Positions 6,429 through 14,575 are shown, numbered from the stretch's first letter. The stretch: 14,672 nt of DNA from an uncultured Bacteroidales bacterium (GCA_905210435.1 CAJLWO010000063.1:1-14672); one strand, 5' to 3'. Numbers and translations: made by a program. The notes: generated by a model from the sequence alone, not told the origin.

Positions 6429-6468
6429 AGACCGGCACTCAAACATTTGAATGTCGGTCTATATTTTA
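6429..6468 (+). terminator. rpsB-tsf intergenic hairpin, possible attenuator
   Basis: AGACCGGCACTCAA (6429-6442) pairs with TTGAATGTCGGTCT (6447-6460) over a 4-nt loop. There are twelve standard pairs, one G-U and one mismatch, followed by the T-rich ATATTTTA. I see no promoter between it and tsf, so full termination would silence tsf from the upstream promoter. Partial termination or RNA processing that sets the S2 to EF-Ts ratio is more likely. That role is inference. Confidence 0.55.
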
Positions 6469-6510
6469 TCAACTACAATCATATTTAAAACTTTTTTAAT
6501 ACCAGATATT

Positions 6511-7503
6511 ATGGCAGTAACAATGGCTGAAATCACCAAGCTCCGCGCTCTTACCAGCGCCGGCCTGATGGATTGTAAAAAAGCCCTCGCCGAGACTAAC
6601 GGCGACATCGAAGCAGCAGTTGAAATCCTCCGTAAAAAAGGACAGGCTGTAGCAGCCAAGCGCGAAGACCGTCAGGCTTCGGAAGGTTGCGTCATCGCCA
6701 AGAACGAAGGCAACTTCGCCGCCGTTCTCGCCCTCAACTGCGAGACTGACTTCGTAGCCAAAAACGCCGGCTTCGTCGAACTCACCAACAAAATCCTCGA
6801 TGCCGCTATCGCCAACCGCGTGCCCAACATCGAAGCCCTCAAGGCTCTCGAAATCGACGGCCGCACCGTTGCCGACCTCGTTGTAGAGGAAACCGGCAAA
6901 ACAGGCGAAAAAACCGAAATCTCAGCATACGAAGTAGTAGAGGCTCCCTCGACCACATCATACACCCACTTCGGCAACAAGCTCGCCACCATCGTAGGTT
7001 TCAACCTCGAAAACGTTGACTATCAGGCAGGCCGCAACGTGGCTATGCAGGTAGCTTCAATGAACCCCCTCGCCGTTGACCGTGACAGCGTGCCCGCATC
7101 GGTACTCGAGTCAGAAAAAGCAATCGCTATCGAGAAGACCAAGGACGAGCAGGTTCGCAAAGCCGTAGAGGCAGCCCTCAAGAAAGCCGGCCTCAACCCC
7201 AACCACTTCGACTCAGAGGATCACATCGAATCAAACATGTCGAAAGGCTGGATCACCGAGGAAGAGGCAGCCAAGGGCCGCGCCATCATGGCAGAAGTAG
7301 CCGAGCAGAAACGAGCCAACCTCCCCGCAGCCATGATTGAGAACATCGCCATCGGCCGTGTCAACAAGTTCTGCAAGGAATCATGCCTTATGGAACAGGA
7401 GTTCATCAACGACGCCAAGATGACTATCGGTCAGTATCTTGAAAGCACTGCAAAAGGCCTCGTAGCCGTTGCCTTCAAGCGCGTAAACCTCAACCAGGAC
7501 TAA
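6511..7503 (+). CDS. tsf: Translation elongation factor Ts
   Basis: EF-Ts is the cytoplasmic guanine nucleotide exchange factor that releases GDP from EF-Tu. The product is 330 residues when started at ATG 6511. The frame is open upstream to 6451, but that stretch runs through the intergenic hairpin and adds a non-family sequence, while MAVTMAEITKL is the N-terminus conserved in Bacteroides EF-Ts. Residues about 7-45 form the UBA-like N-domain that contacts EF-Tu (ITKLRALTSAGLMDCKKAL). The exchange motif TDFVAKN is at 79-85, with D80 and F81 the residues that disturb the EF-Tu Mg-binding site. The two core subdomains follow, including the MQVASMNPLAVD region. It is the last gene of the cluster, closed by a strong terminator. 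Confidence 0.97.
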   Translation: MAVTMAEITKLRALTSAGLMDCKKALAETNGDIEAAVEILRKKGQAVAAKREDRQASEGCVIAKNEGNFAAVLALNCETDFVAKNAGFVELTNKILDAAIANRVPNIEALKALEIDGRTVADLVVEETGKTGEKTEISAYEVVEAPSTTSYTHFGNKLATIVGFNLENVDYQAGRNVAMQVASMNPLAVDRDSVPASVLESEKAIAIEKTKDEQVRKAVEAALKKAGLNPNHFDSEDHIESNMSKGWITEEEAAKGRAIMAEVAEQKRANLPAAMIENIAIGRVNKFCKESCLMEQEFINDAKMTIGQYLESTAKGLVAVAFKRVNLNQD

Positions 7504-7523
7504 TCCCTGCCACGCAAATAAAT

Positions 7524-7561
7524 AAAAACGCCCTGCGCTGTTTGGCGCAGGGCGTTTTTTT
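7524..7561 (+). terminator. Intrinsic terminator of the rplM-rpsI-rpsB-tsf cluster
   Basis: ACGCCCTGCGC (7528-7538) pairs perfectly with GCGCAGGGCGT (7545-7555) over the loop TGTTTG. It is followed by a run of seven T (7555-7561) and preceded by AAAAA, so it may also act on the minus strand. It begins about 20 bases after the tsf stop. Confidence 0.93.
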
Positions 7562-7739
7562 ATTTTCAAACTGCCCGCTGTGTAACTTTTTGACGCATCA
7601 TACGAAGACAGATAATATAATTTTGCAGTATCGGAAACAGGTAACTATTCCACAGATATATACGATATAAAGTACTAATTATCTGCGCATGACAGCACTC
7701 CGATACAGTAACAATAGTTACGGGAACAGGGCTTACATT

Positions 7740-7822
7740 CATAAAAAATCGCAAAAATATTGTTTTGTAAATAAAAATACGCTAAAACGACAATATAAAT
7801 ACATAAAAAATAGCAAAAATAT
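7740..7822. repeat. Three related A-rich repeats upstream of the surface-protein promoter
   Basis: Two copies of a 21-base unit with core ATAAAAAATNGCAAAAATAT lie at 7740-7760 and 7802-7822 and differ at one base. Between them, at 7771-7790, a weaker third copy reads ATAAAAATACGCTAAAACGA. The units start at 7741, 7771 and 7803, spacings of 30 and 32 bases or about three helical turns. The last copy ends about 20 bases before the -7 box, so the array could be operator sites, an A-tract bend or an UP-like element. None of these is shown. Confidence 0.6.
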
Positions 7823-7843
7823 CAAATTTCACAAAAATTTATA

Positions 7844-7851
7844 TATATTTG
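7844..7851 (+). promoter_or_regulatory. Promoter -7 box of the large surface protein gene
   Basis: TATATTTG matches the Bacteroidetes TAnnTTTG box, but no TTTG or TTG occurs 19-22 nt upstream. The -33 position is occupied by the end of the third A-rich repeat, which suggests activator-dependent or UP-element-assisted use. Transcription would start near 7858. That leaves a 66-nt leader before ATG 7924 and rules out translation from the in-frame TTG at 7849. Confidence 0.6.
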
Positions 7852-7923
7852 CCATCTGAATCTCAATCAGTAACAAACCGTAATTACCAGCATTATCTTA
7901 CAACCCGTTTAATATCAACATTT

Positions 7924-10900
7924 ATGAAAAAGTATTTACTCCTGACTATGGCTATTGCCGGCTCGCTTATTGCCGGAGCGGCCAATCCCGACCGTCACGG
8001 CGGGATGCGTGCGCCAAGCGGACTTAAGGAAATCAACCGCCAGCATCACGCCGCGACACCACGTATTGAAAAGGTAAAGCAACTGCGCGTAGCCGGGGAA
8101 GCTCCCGCAAACAGTGTAGAGGTTCCGTTCACACATGTTCTTGGAAAAGCAGGGACTGAAGTAAAGAATTATACCGCACTCAATGTCAACAATGACAACC
8201 GTAAATGGCTATATGACACTCCCAACGGATATGCCGGGTGCATGGTGCCTAATGCCGATGACATTGATGCAAACGATGACTGGCTGTTTACGGTGCCTAT
8301 CCATCTGACACCCGGCGATTATGTCGTATCGTTTGAAGTCGGATTTATGGGCACAGGAGCAACCGCCGTGGAAATGAATGTGGCGCTCGGCACAGCCCCT
8401 ACCGTCGAAGCCGCGACAACGGTCATCTCGCCGACCACAGTGTATACGGAGAAGAGTATGGCCAAATATGAGCACAATTGCAACATCACCGAAGAGGGTT
8501 ACTATTATCTCGGATTCCACTGCACTACGACAAAAGCGATGAAAGGTACGCTCAAACTTACAAATGTAGGTATGCGCACAGGCAAAGTCGAGCCTCCGGT
8601 CGTAGTCGACCCGCCGGCAGCCGGCGAACTCACATGGGAACTCGCGCCCAAGGGTGAACTTAGGGCAACTGTCCACTACACCGCTCCGACCAAGACAAAG
8701 GCCGGCAAAGACCTGACCGAAATCACCAAGGTTGAAATCACCTCGCGCTGGACTGTCGACAAATTCACTTACGAGAATGTGAAGCCAGGCGAAACCATCA
8801 CAATCGAGAATGTAGAAATGTACCAGGGCATCAACAACCGCTTCTCGGGCGTGGCCTACGTCGGTGACGTGGCAGGCGAAATGGTAGAGTACAAAAATAT
8901 ATGGTGCGGCACGGACACTCCGCTTGCTCCCGAAAATATACGTCTGGCGGTCAACGACGACTATACCACCGCCACGCTGTCATGGGACGCAGTCCCGGAA
9001 ACCGGCGAGCACGGCGGATATGTCGACCCGGAGAAAGTCACCTACTATATCTTCGATGCGTTCGGCACATATTATGACCCGGCTCTCGCGACTACCACGC
9101 AGACATCATGCACGCTCGACTACGGCGAAATCGAAGGACAGGATTTCTACGCATACCAAGTGACCGCCGGTGTCGACGATTACTATTCGCTTGACGGCGT
9201 TTCCAACATAATAACCGCCGGCAAACCGGACGCCCTGCCCAAAACAGAATCGTTTACCGCCGGCAATTATGACGACATCTGGCTCGGCAACACCGCCACT
9301 GACGGCAACATGCAGTACGGCACCATCACCGACGAATACTTCGCATCGCTCATCGACCCCGAAGATCCGGACGCTATCAACCCCCTTGCCTCGCAGGACG
9401 GCGACGGCGGTTTCTATTTCTGGATGCCGATTGACAAGGATGCCGCCTACGGACTCATCTCGACACGTGCCGACATATCCAAGGCTTCGGCTCCCGTACT
9501 CGAATTCTGGTATCAGGGCCAGGGCAGCATAATCGAGGTATATGCCGGCCACGAAATCAACGAGATGGAGCAGATAGCCTCAATCGACCTCAAGGAGAAT
9601 CCCACCGAAGCATGGACGCAGGCACGTATAGCCCTCGACGCATTCAAGGCCGACGGCGCGGTGATGTTCGAACTGCGTTTCGTAGCCGCACATAATGACG
9701 ACGAACATATATGGAGCGTACCTGTCGACAATATCCGCATACGCAACCTCGATCCCATCGACGCCCGCATAGTCACCTTTGAAGGTAAACAGACCGCGAA
9801 GCCCGGCGAAGAGGTGACTTTCACCGCCCATATAGAGAATCTCGGCACCACTCCTGCGACACCCACCGCCATCTGGACAGTCAACGGCAAAACCGTTGCC
9901 ACTGAAGAGCTTGCGGAGATGGCTCCCAATGCATTCGCAGATGTGACACTGAAGCATACTGTCGCCTACAACGCGCCGGCCGAACTCGAAGTAGCGCTTA
10001 CTGTCGAACTCGAAGGCGACGCAGTGGCAGCCAACAACAGCGCATCGGCCAAAGTAGCCGTAAAGCATGCGCCCTACACTACAGTCAACGACCTTCAGGC
10101 TACACTTGACGGCACGAACGTAGTCCTTATGTGGAGCCACCCCGAAATCGGCGAGGCAGCTCCCGAAACCGTCACCGATGATTTCGAAAGCGACGAGTAC
10201 ACTCCTATGGCCATCAACGGAGCCGGAGCATGGACAGTGCACGACGGCGACGGCGTGAAGACCTACAACATATTCCGCGAACTCTACAATCCCTATCAGA
10301 CGCAGCCTATCGGATTCCAGCTCTTTGACAATATCGTGGCACAGGTGCCCGACACGTATGCCGCCGATGCCGAAGCATACAGCGGACAACGCTTCATGAT
10401 GGCGCCGAGCGCGCAGAGCGCCGACAACGACAACTGGCTCATATCGCCCGAGCTGTCGGGAAACAGCCAGACCGTCAGCTTCTACGCCAAGAGCTTCTCT
10501 TTGGCATGGCCTGAATCATTCGAGATACTTTATTCTACAAGCGACAACCAGGTAGCATCGCTGACCGAAACCGTAACCGATGTAACCGGCTTCGCAACCG
10601 ACGGAACAGTGCCCGAAAGGTGGACATTGTTCACATTCACCCTCCCCGAAGGAGCCAAGCATTTCGCCATACACCACAACTGCTATGACACAGTGGCGCT
10701 CCTCATCGACGATGTGACGTACGAGGCAGCACCTTCGCAGCCTGCCGACCTCGCCATCGACGGATACTACGTATTCCGCGACGGCGAACCTGTCAATGCC
10801 GCCCTGCACAACGACGTGCTGTACACCGACGCGCCTCTCACTCCCGAGCATCCCGAAGGCGAGTATGAGTTCAATTATACGGTAGTACCCGTCTACAACT

Positions 10901-11094
10901 ACGGAGCCGCGGCAGAGAGCAACGTAGCCACTGTAAGAATGACCCAAAGCGGCGTGACGGAAATAGCAGCCGATACCGCTGCCGACACCGTTTACTATAA
11001 CCTCCAGGGGGTACGCGTGGACGGAATGTCGCTTACACCGGGGGTATATATCCGCGTCGCCGGCGACAAAGCCGAAAAGGTAAGCGTGAAATAA
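7924..11094 (+). CDS. Large secreted surface protein: FN3, choice-of-anchor-J and CARDB-like domains
   Basis: The product has 1056 residues from ATG 7924, with a signal peptide MKKYLLLTMAIAGSLIAGAA. The frame is open to a TTG at 7849, but that codon lies inside the promoter -7 box. Residues about 66-218 are a beta-rich domain. About 334-432 is fibronectin type III-like (LAPENIRL, ATLSWDAVPE, YQVTAGVD). About 437-608 looks like a jelly-roll of the MAM/cleaved-adhesin type (YGLISTRADIS, PVLEFWYQG, VPVDNIRIRN). About 610-715 resembles CARDB (VTFTAHIENLG, AANNSASAKV). About 720-1006 is another FN3 with a second jelly-roll inserted (TVTDDFES, DNDNWLISPEL, VSFYAKSF, LLIDDVTYE). The end (residues 1022-1056, YYNLQGVRV, TPGVYI) is a short sorting-like tail. 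No protease or hydrolase active site is visible. It is probably an adhesin or surface structural protein, likely transcribed alone and ending at convergent hairpins. Binding target is unknown. Confidence 0.8.
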   Translation: MKKYLLLTMAIAGSLIAGAANPDRHGGMRAPSGLKEINRQHHAATPRIEKVKQLRVAGEAPANSVEVPFTHVLGKAGTEVKNYTALNVNNDNRKWLYDTPNGYAGCMVPNADDIDANDDWLFTVPIHLTPGDYVVSFEVGFMGTGATAVEMNVALGTAPTVEAATTVISPTTVYTEKSMAKYEHNCNITEEGYYYLGFHCTTTKAMKGTLKLTNVGMRTGKVEPPVVVDPPAAGELTWELAPKGELRATVHYTAPTKTKAGKDLTEITKVEITSRWTVDKFTYENVKPGETITIENVEMYQGINNRFSGVAYVGDVAGEMVEYKNIWCGTDTPLAPENIRLAVNDDYTTATLSWDAVPETGEHGGYVDPEKVTYYIFDAFGTYYDPALATTTQTSCTLDYGEIEGQDFYAYQVTAGVDDYYSLDGVSNIITAGKPDALPKTESFTAGNYDDIWLGNTATDGNMQYGTITDEYFASLIDPEDPDAINPLASQDGDGGFYFWMPIDKDAAYGLISTRADISKASAPVLEFWYQGQGSIIEVYAGHEINEMEQIASIDLKENPTEAWTQARIALDAFKADGAVMFELRFVAAHNDDEHIWSVPVDNIRIRNLDPIDARIVTFEGKQTAKPGEEVTFTAHIENLGTTPATPTAIWTVNGKTVATEELAEMAPNAFADVTLKHTVAYNAPAELEVALTVELEGDAVAANNSASAKVAVKHAPYTTVNDLQATLDGTNVVLMWSHPEIGEAAPETVTDDFESDEYTPMAINGAGAWTVHDGDGVKTYNIFRELYNPYQTQPIGFQLFDNIVAQVPDTYAADAEAYSGQRFMMAPSAQSADNDNWLISPELSGNSQTVSFYAKSFSLAWPESFEILYSTSDNQVASLTETVTDVTGFATDGTVPERWTLFTFTLPEGAKHFAIHHNCYDTVALLIDDVTYEAAPSQPADLAIDGYYVFRDGEPVNAALHNDVLYTDAPLTPEHPEGEYEFNYTVVPVYNYGAAAESNVATVRMTQSGVTEIAADTAADTVYYNLQGVRVDGMSLTPGVYIRVAGDKAEKVSVK

Positions 11095-11105
11095 CCGCAA
11101 TGCGC

Positions 11106-11126
11106 GACCGCGGTTGCAGACCGCGG
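11106..11126. repeat. Paired CCGCGG palindromes after the surface-protein gene
   Basis: GACCGCGG occurs at 11106-11113 and again at 11119-11126. CCGCGG is its own reverse complement, so the two copies can also pair as a 6-bp GC-only stem with a 7-nt loop. It sits 11 bases beyond the stop and may help the next hairpin in termination. Confidence 0.5.
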
Positions 11127-11139
11127 CTACTATAATGAC

Positions 11140-11168
11140 AAAGCCGACCGCTTGATGCGGCCGGCTTT
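11140..11168. terminator. Bidirectional terminator hairpin between convergent genes
   Basis: AAAGCCGACCGC (11140-11151) pairs with GCGGCCGGCTTT (11157-11168) over a 5-nt loop, with one A-C mismatch. It lies between the plus-strand surface protein and the minus-strand OmpA-family gene and could end both transcripts. The T-tracts on both sides are short. Confidence 0.7.
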
Positions 11169-11204
11169 GGTTGTATTATCTGCTTGTATTCTCTATGCGG
11201 AGTG

Positions 11205-12425
11205 TTATTCAGCGGGGACGAAGATTACGATACGGTTCCAGTCGTTTGACTTGTAGATCTGGGTGTCGCTGCCTTCAGCCTGCATTGCGAGACGATCCTT
11301 GTCGATGCCGTAGGTCTTGGTGAGAAGGTCGTAGACGGCCTGTGCGCGGCGCTGTGAGAGATCCATGTTGTAAGCTGCAGTACCGGTGTCCTTGTCGGCA
11401 TATCCGCAGATGATTACATTGACTGAAGGATTGGCCTTGAGGTATTCGGCTACGTTGTATACGTTGACCATCTCCTCGTCGGAAACCTTAGCCGAGTTGA
11501 TGCTGAAGCGTACGGTTGTCAATAACGGGCCGTTGACTACAGTCTGCTGTTCCACTACCTGCGCTTCGGGGCAAGGAAGCTGTGACTCTGCTGCCGCGAG
11601 AGCGGTTGCGGTGGCTGCGAGGTCGCCGCGGAGCGAGTTAATCTGGCCGTTGAGCGAGTTTATGTAAGCCTGATCCTTGCAGGGGTTGTAGGTCTTGAAA
11701 TCAGAACCGCCGATGTTGATGTTGAAACCGCCGATTGCGGTGATGTCAACGTCAACGGGGTCGCCGAATGCTGCGAGGTTGAAGTTGTCGCCGTAGAATG
11801 AAGCGCGTCCTTCAAGGAAGAAGTCAACATATTCGCACAGACGGAAACGGACCTGGATACCGGCTGATACGGGGAGTGTCCACGCATTGTGTTTGAGTTT
11901 CATGCCATCCTTATAGATGACCGATGACGGAGCTTTGAAATCCCATGTGAAAGTACCGCCGAGACCTACGAACGGGATGACTGAAACGGGACGGTTGGGG
12001 TTGGCGCCTGCGATTGAGTTGCACATATCCCACATAAGGTCGAAGTTGGCATTGGCCATTTTGGCTTTGGAGAATACTTCGTTATCCCAGTGGATTGAGC
12101 CGTAGTACATCGAGATACGCCATCCCAGATAAGGAGACATCCACTTGCCGAAGCCGAGGTTGTAGGTGGCGGTGAAGTGGTGTTTGGGATCGCCGTTCTG
12201 CTTTGCATACTCTACAAATGGAACGTTTACACCGGCACCGAGCTGAATGAACCAATTGTCGTGCCAGGTAGAATAGTAGTTGTCCTTGCAATCGGCAGCA
12301 TCGTCGGGAACCGCGTATGTCACACTCTCTTCCTCTACTACGACTGCATCTTGTGCGTTGGCGCTATTGGTTGCCATTCCGAAACAACCTAAACCGGCCA
12401 TGACTAAAAGTAGATTCTTTTTCAT
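11205..12425 (-). CDS. OmpA-family outer membrane protein with peptidoglycan-binding domain
   Basis: This 406-residue protein should sit in the outer membrane and tether it to peptidoglycan. Residues 1-24 (MKKNLLLVMAGLGCFGMATN, SANA) are a signal peptide with cleavage before Q25. Residues about 56-240 form an OmpA-like beta-barrel with alternating aromatic strands (NWFIQLGAGVNVPF, YLGWRISMYYGSI, VIPFVGLGGTFTWDF, VDFFLEGRASFYG, ITAIGGFNINIGG). Residues about 252-282 have heptad character (YINSLNGQINSLRGDL) and could form a coiled coil, as in Bacteroidales OmpA homologues. The OmpA_C domain spans about 300-404, with VRFSINSAKVS, the GYADKDTG loop carrying the Asp expected to bind diaminopimelate (341-348), and NMDLSQRRAQAV with the partner Arg. 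It is transcribed towards the surface-protein gene. I find no clear -7 box upstream on the minus strand. Confidence 0.92.
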   Translation of the reverse strand: MKKNLLLVMAGLGCFGMATNSANAQDAVVVEEESVTYAVPDDAADCKDNYYSTWHDNWFIQLGAGVNVPFVEYAKQNGDPKHHFTATYNLGFGKWMSPYLGWRISMYYGSIHWDNEVFSKAKMANANFDLMWDMCNSIAGANPNRPVSVIPFVGLGGTFTWDFKAPSSVIYKDGMKLKHNAWTLPVSAGIQVRFRLCEYVDFFLEGRASFYGDNFNLAAFGDPVDVDITAIGGFNINIGGSDFKTYNPCKDQAYINSLNGQINSLRGDLAATATALAAAESQLPCPEAQVVEQQTVVNGPLLTTVRFSINSAKVSDEEMVNVYNVAEYLKANPSVNVIICGYADKDTGTAAYNMDLSQRRAQAVYDLLTKTYGIDKDRLAMQAEGSDTQIYKSNDWNRIVIFVPAE

Positions 12426-12753
12426 TGTTGTAAATTTTAATTCGTGTAAATAATTTATCTCATAAAACTTTTTAGTTGAGGACGAAACACACTTATTATC
12501 TCGTTGGGTTTCCCTCGGTATTCTTTAAATTTTCGAGTTTGCAATTATAACATTGCTCTCGAAAATAATGTTCGGCAACATTTTTTATTTTTCATTTACC
12601 GGCCCAATCGCCATACAGAAGAAAATCTTACGGCATACAGCATAATACATTGTTTTATAATATATTGAGCAGTAGTAGCGCTTGAGGGCGGCATATCACA
12701 GGACTGATTTTTGCGTTTTTTACCTCGAATGCGACAGCTGTTGCAGGCAGATA
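12426..12753. other. Divergent AT-rich intergenic region
   Basis: This separates the minus-strand OmpA gene from the plus-strand oxidoreductase gene. On the minus strand the best -7 candidates are imperfect (TATAATTG, complement of 12542-12549, and TATTTTCG, complement of about 12561-12568), and neither has a -33 box at the usual spacing. A long OmpA leader is possible. No gene or RNA is recognised. Confidence 0.4.
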
Positions 12754-12787
12754 TTTGTTTCATTTACATTATTTTTTGTTATCTTTG
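12754..12787 (+). promoter_or_regulatory. Promoter of the FAD-dependent oxidoreductase gene
   Basis: TTTG at 12754-12757 and TATCTTTG at 12780-12787 are 22 nt apart, one base over the usual range, with a full -7 match. Transcription would start near 12794, giving a leader of about 20 nt before ATG 12813. Confidence 0.65.
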
Positions 12788-12812
12788 TGAATAGTAACCA
12801 TAATCAAACGCG

Positions 12813-14381
12813 ATGAGTAAGATTGCCGTCATAGCAGGCGCAGGTCCCGCGGGATTGACCGCGGCATACGAGTTATTAAAACGCAGCAACGGTTGTGTGC
12901 GTCCCTTTGTCTACGAGCAATCGGAACAGGTTGGAGGCATATCGAGAACCGTAAATCACAACGGCAACCGAATCGACATAGGCGGTCACCGTTTTTTCAG
13001 CAAAAACGAGCAAATCATGCAATGGTGGCGCGACATCACCCCTATGCAGGGCCATCCGGCAAAAGATGACCGTATGCTCGGCAAAGTGAGGGCGCTGACT
13101 CAGGAAGGACCCGACCCAGACACTGATGACCGCGTGATGCTCACCCGCGACCGCGTGAGCCGCATATTCTATCTCCGTAAATTTTTCGACTACCCCATAT
13201 CGCTCAAATGGCGCACGTTCGCCAACATGGGGCTGGGACGTACACTCAAAGCAGGATGCGGTTACATAGCTGCGTCGCTTCACAAACGCAAGGAGGATTC
13301 TCTCGAAAATTTCTATATAAACCGTTTCGGCAAACCGCTCTACTCGATGTTTTTCGAGGACTATACCGAAAAGGTATGGGGACTTCACCCCTCGAAACTC
13401 GGCGCCGACTGGGGTTCGCAACGGGTCAAGGGATTGTCGCTGTCTGGAATAATCAAGGAGGTGCTGACGCGTCCGTTCCGCACCGACAGGTCGAAAGTGG
13501 AAACATCGCTCATCGAGGAATTCATATACCCCAAATACGGCCCCGGGCAATTATGGGAGTATGTGGCCGACGACATCGACCGGCTCGCCGGCGAACGGGC
13601 AGTCATCACCGGACAACGCGTCACTGCCGTGAACATCGGTCCGGACCGCAAAGTAGTGTCGGTGGAATTGACCAACGCCTCCGGCAACGTCAGCACGACG
13701 CCGTGCGACTGCTTTATATCCACGATGCCGCTTGCCGAGCTTCTTCCCGCACTGAGAGGAATAGATGTGCCTGAGGAGGTGATGAATACGGCAGTCACAC
13801 TCCCCTACCGCGACTTTATCACCGTAGGGCTGCTGCTCGACAAGCTGCAGATTGTCAACGAGACGAAACTCCGCACGTATGCCGCCCGCGTGCCCGACAC
13901 ATGGATTTATATCCAGGAACGCGACGTCAGGATAGGACGCCTGCAGGTGTTCAACAACTGGTCGCCCTATATGGTGAAGGATTACGAAAATACCGTATGG
14001 ATCGGGCTTGAATACTTCTGCAGCGAGGGCGACGAACTGTGGGAGATGACCGACGACGACTTCATAGCGATGGCGACGCGCGAACTCGAGCATATAGGCA
14101 TCATCAAGGCCGAGGGCGTGAAGGATGCCGTAAGGATTAAAGTCAAAAAGGCTTATCCGGCCTATTACGGCAGCTATTACAGCCTCGACAAGGTGCGCCG
14201 CTTCCTCGACACCATCCCCAATCTCTACTGCATCGGACGCAACGGGCAGCACCGTTACAACAATATGGACCACTCCATGCTGACGGCCATGGAGGCGGTC
14301 GGCAACATAGTCAGCGGCACCGACTCGAAGGAAAATATCTGGAAAGTCAACACCGAGGACAATTATCACGAAAGCAAATAG
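12813..14381 (+). CDS. FAD/NAD(P)-dependent oxidoreductase, UDP-galactopyranose mutase / protoporphyrinogen oxidase-like
   Basis: The product has 522 residues and no signal peptide, so it is cytoplasmic. Residues 4-35 form the dinucleotide-binding beta-alpha-beta unit (IAVIAGAGPAGLTAAYEL, then VYEQSEQVGG) with GxGxxG at 9-14. IDIGGHRFFSKNEQIMQWW (54-72) and RVSRIFYLRKFFDYPI are characteristic of the COG1232-like group often annotated as protoporphyrinogen oxidase or UDP-galactopyranose mutase-like. The C-terminal FAD contact GRNGQHRYNNMDHSMLTAM starts at residue 475. Relatives in Bacteroides are often found in polysaccharide loci, so a role in surface-sugar synthesis is a reasonable inference. 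A true UDP-galactopyranose mutase is usually near 370-400 residues, so this is not a confident glf. A segment at about 75-112 rich in Asp and Pro looks like an insertion. The gene has its own promoter, and the next gene on the same strand is at best a tiny one. Confidence 0.85.
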   Translation: MSKIAVIAGAGPAGLTAAYELLKRSNGCVRPFVYEQSEQVGGISRTVNHNGNRIDIGGHRFFSKNEQIMQWWRDITPMQGHPAKDDRMLGKVRALTQEGPDPDTDDRVMLTRDRVSRIFYLRKFFDYPISLKWRTFANMGLGRTLKAGCGYIAASLHKRKEDSLENFYINRFGKPLYSMFFEDYTEKVWGLHPSKLGADWGSQRVKGLSLSGIIKEVLTRPFRTDRSKVETSLIEEFIYPKYGPGQLWEYVADDIDRLAGERAVITGQRVTAVNIGPDRKVVSVELTNASGNVSTTPCDCFISTMPLAELLPALRGIDVPEEVMNTAVTLPYRDFITVGLLLDKLQIVNETKLRTYAARVPDTWIYIQERDVRIGRLQVFNNWSPYMVKDYENTVWIGLEYFCSEGDELWEMTDDDFIAMATRELEHIGIIKAEGVKDAVRIKVKKAYPAYYGSYYSLDKVRRFLDTIPNLYCIGRNGQHRYNNMDHSMLTAMEAVGNIVSGTDSKENIWKVNTEDNYHESK

Positions 14382-14447
14382 CCGCCGTGAAGGCGCAGGG
14401 CATAGGCCTGACAAACCATAACATAACGTTCCAACAACGAACACGAC

Positions 14448-14573
14448 ATGAATATAACAATCTTATCACTGTTTGCCGTAGCGGCATGCTCGGAAGCCTC
14501 CCGCCCCTACTCCTTCCCAACGAAAAAGCACTTCCCTCCACAAAAAAGAAAAAATAACCGCCAGCTCAGCTAA
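14448..14573 (+). CDS. Possible 41-residue lipoprotein-like small protein
   Basis: An ATG at 14448 opens a 41-codon frame that ends at TAA 14571-14573. The N-terminus MNITILSLFAVAACSEASRP is a short hydrophobic stretch ending in a lipobox-like VAAC, so Cys14 could be lipidated. The remaining 27 residues are Lys/Pro-rich (PTKKHFPPQKRKNN) and very short. It lies 66 bases after the oxidoreductase stop with no visible promoter of its own. The hydrophobic core is short and lacks the usual N-terminal lysines, so it may be a chance frame or the remnant of a longer lipoprotein gene. Confidence 0.35.
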   Translation: MNITILSLFAVAACSEASRPYSFPTKKHFPPQKRKNNRQLS

Positions 14574-14575
14574 TG

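Noticed and set aside
6451..6510. 20-residue N-terminal extension of EF-Ts
   Set aside because: It would be encoded by the intergenic hairpin and is absent from family members; MAVTMAEITKL is the conserved start.
7587..7625. TTTG at 7589-7592 and TAATTTTG at 7618-7625 as a promoter
   Set aside because: The spacing of 25 nt is too long, and no gene follows before the promoter at 7844.
7849..7923. 25-residue N-terminal extension of the surface protein from TTG 7849
   Set aside because: The codon lies inside the -7 box, and the extension would bury the signal peptide.
9580..10389. Long open frame antisense to the surface-protein gene, and a similar one at 10516-11100
   Set aside because: Cys/Val/Gly/His-rich low-meaning translations typical of the complement of a GC-biased gene.
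12876..13550. Antisense open frame within the oxidoreductase gene
   Set aside because: Shadow of the sense codons, with no start context or family resemblance.
13551..14444. Long open frame antisense to the oxidoreductase gene
   Set aside because: It mirrors the codon bias of the sense gene (C/G third positions), has no domain resemblance and no promoter.
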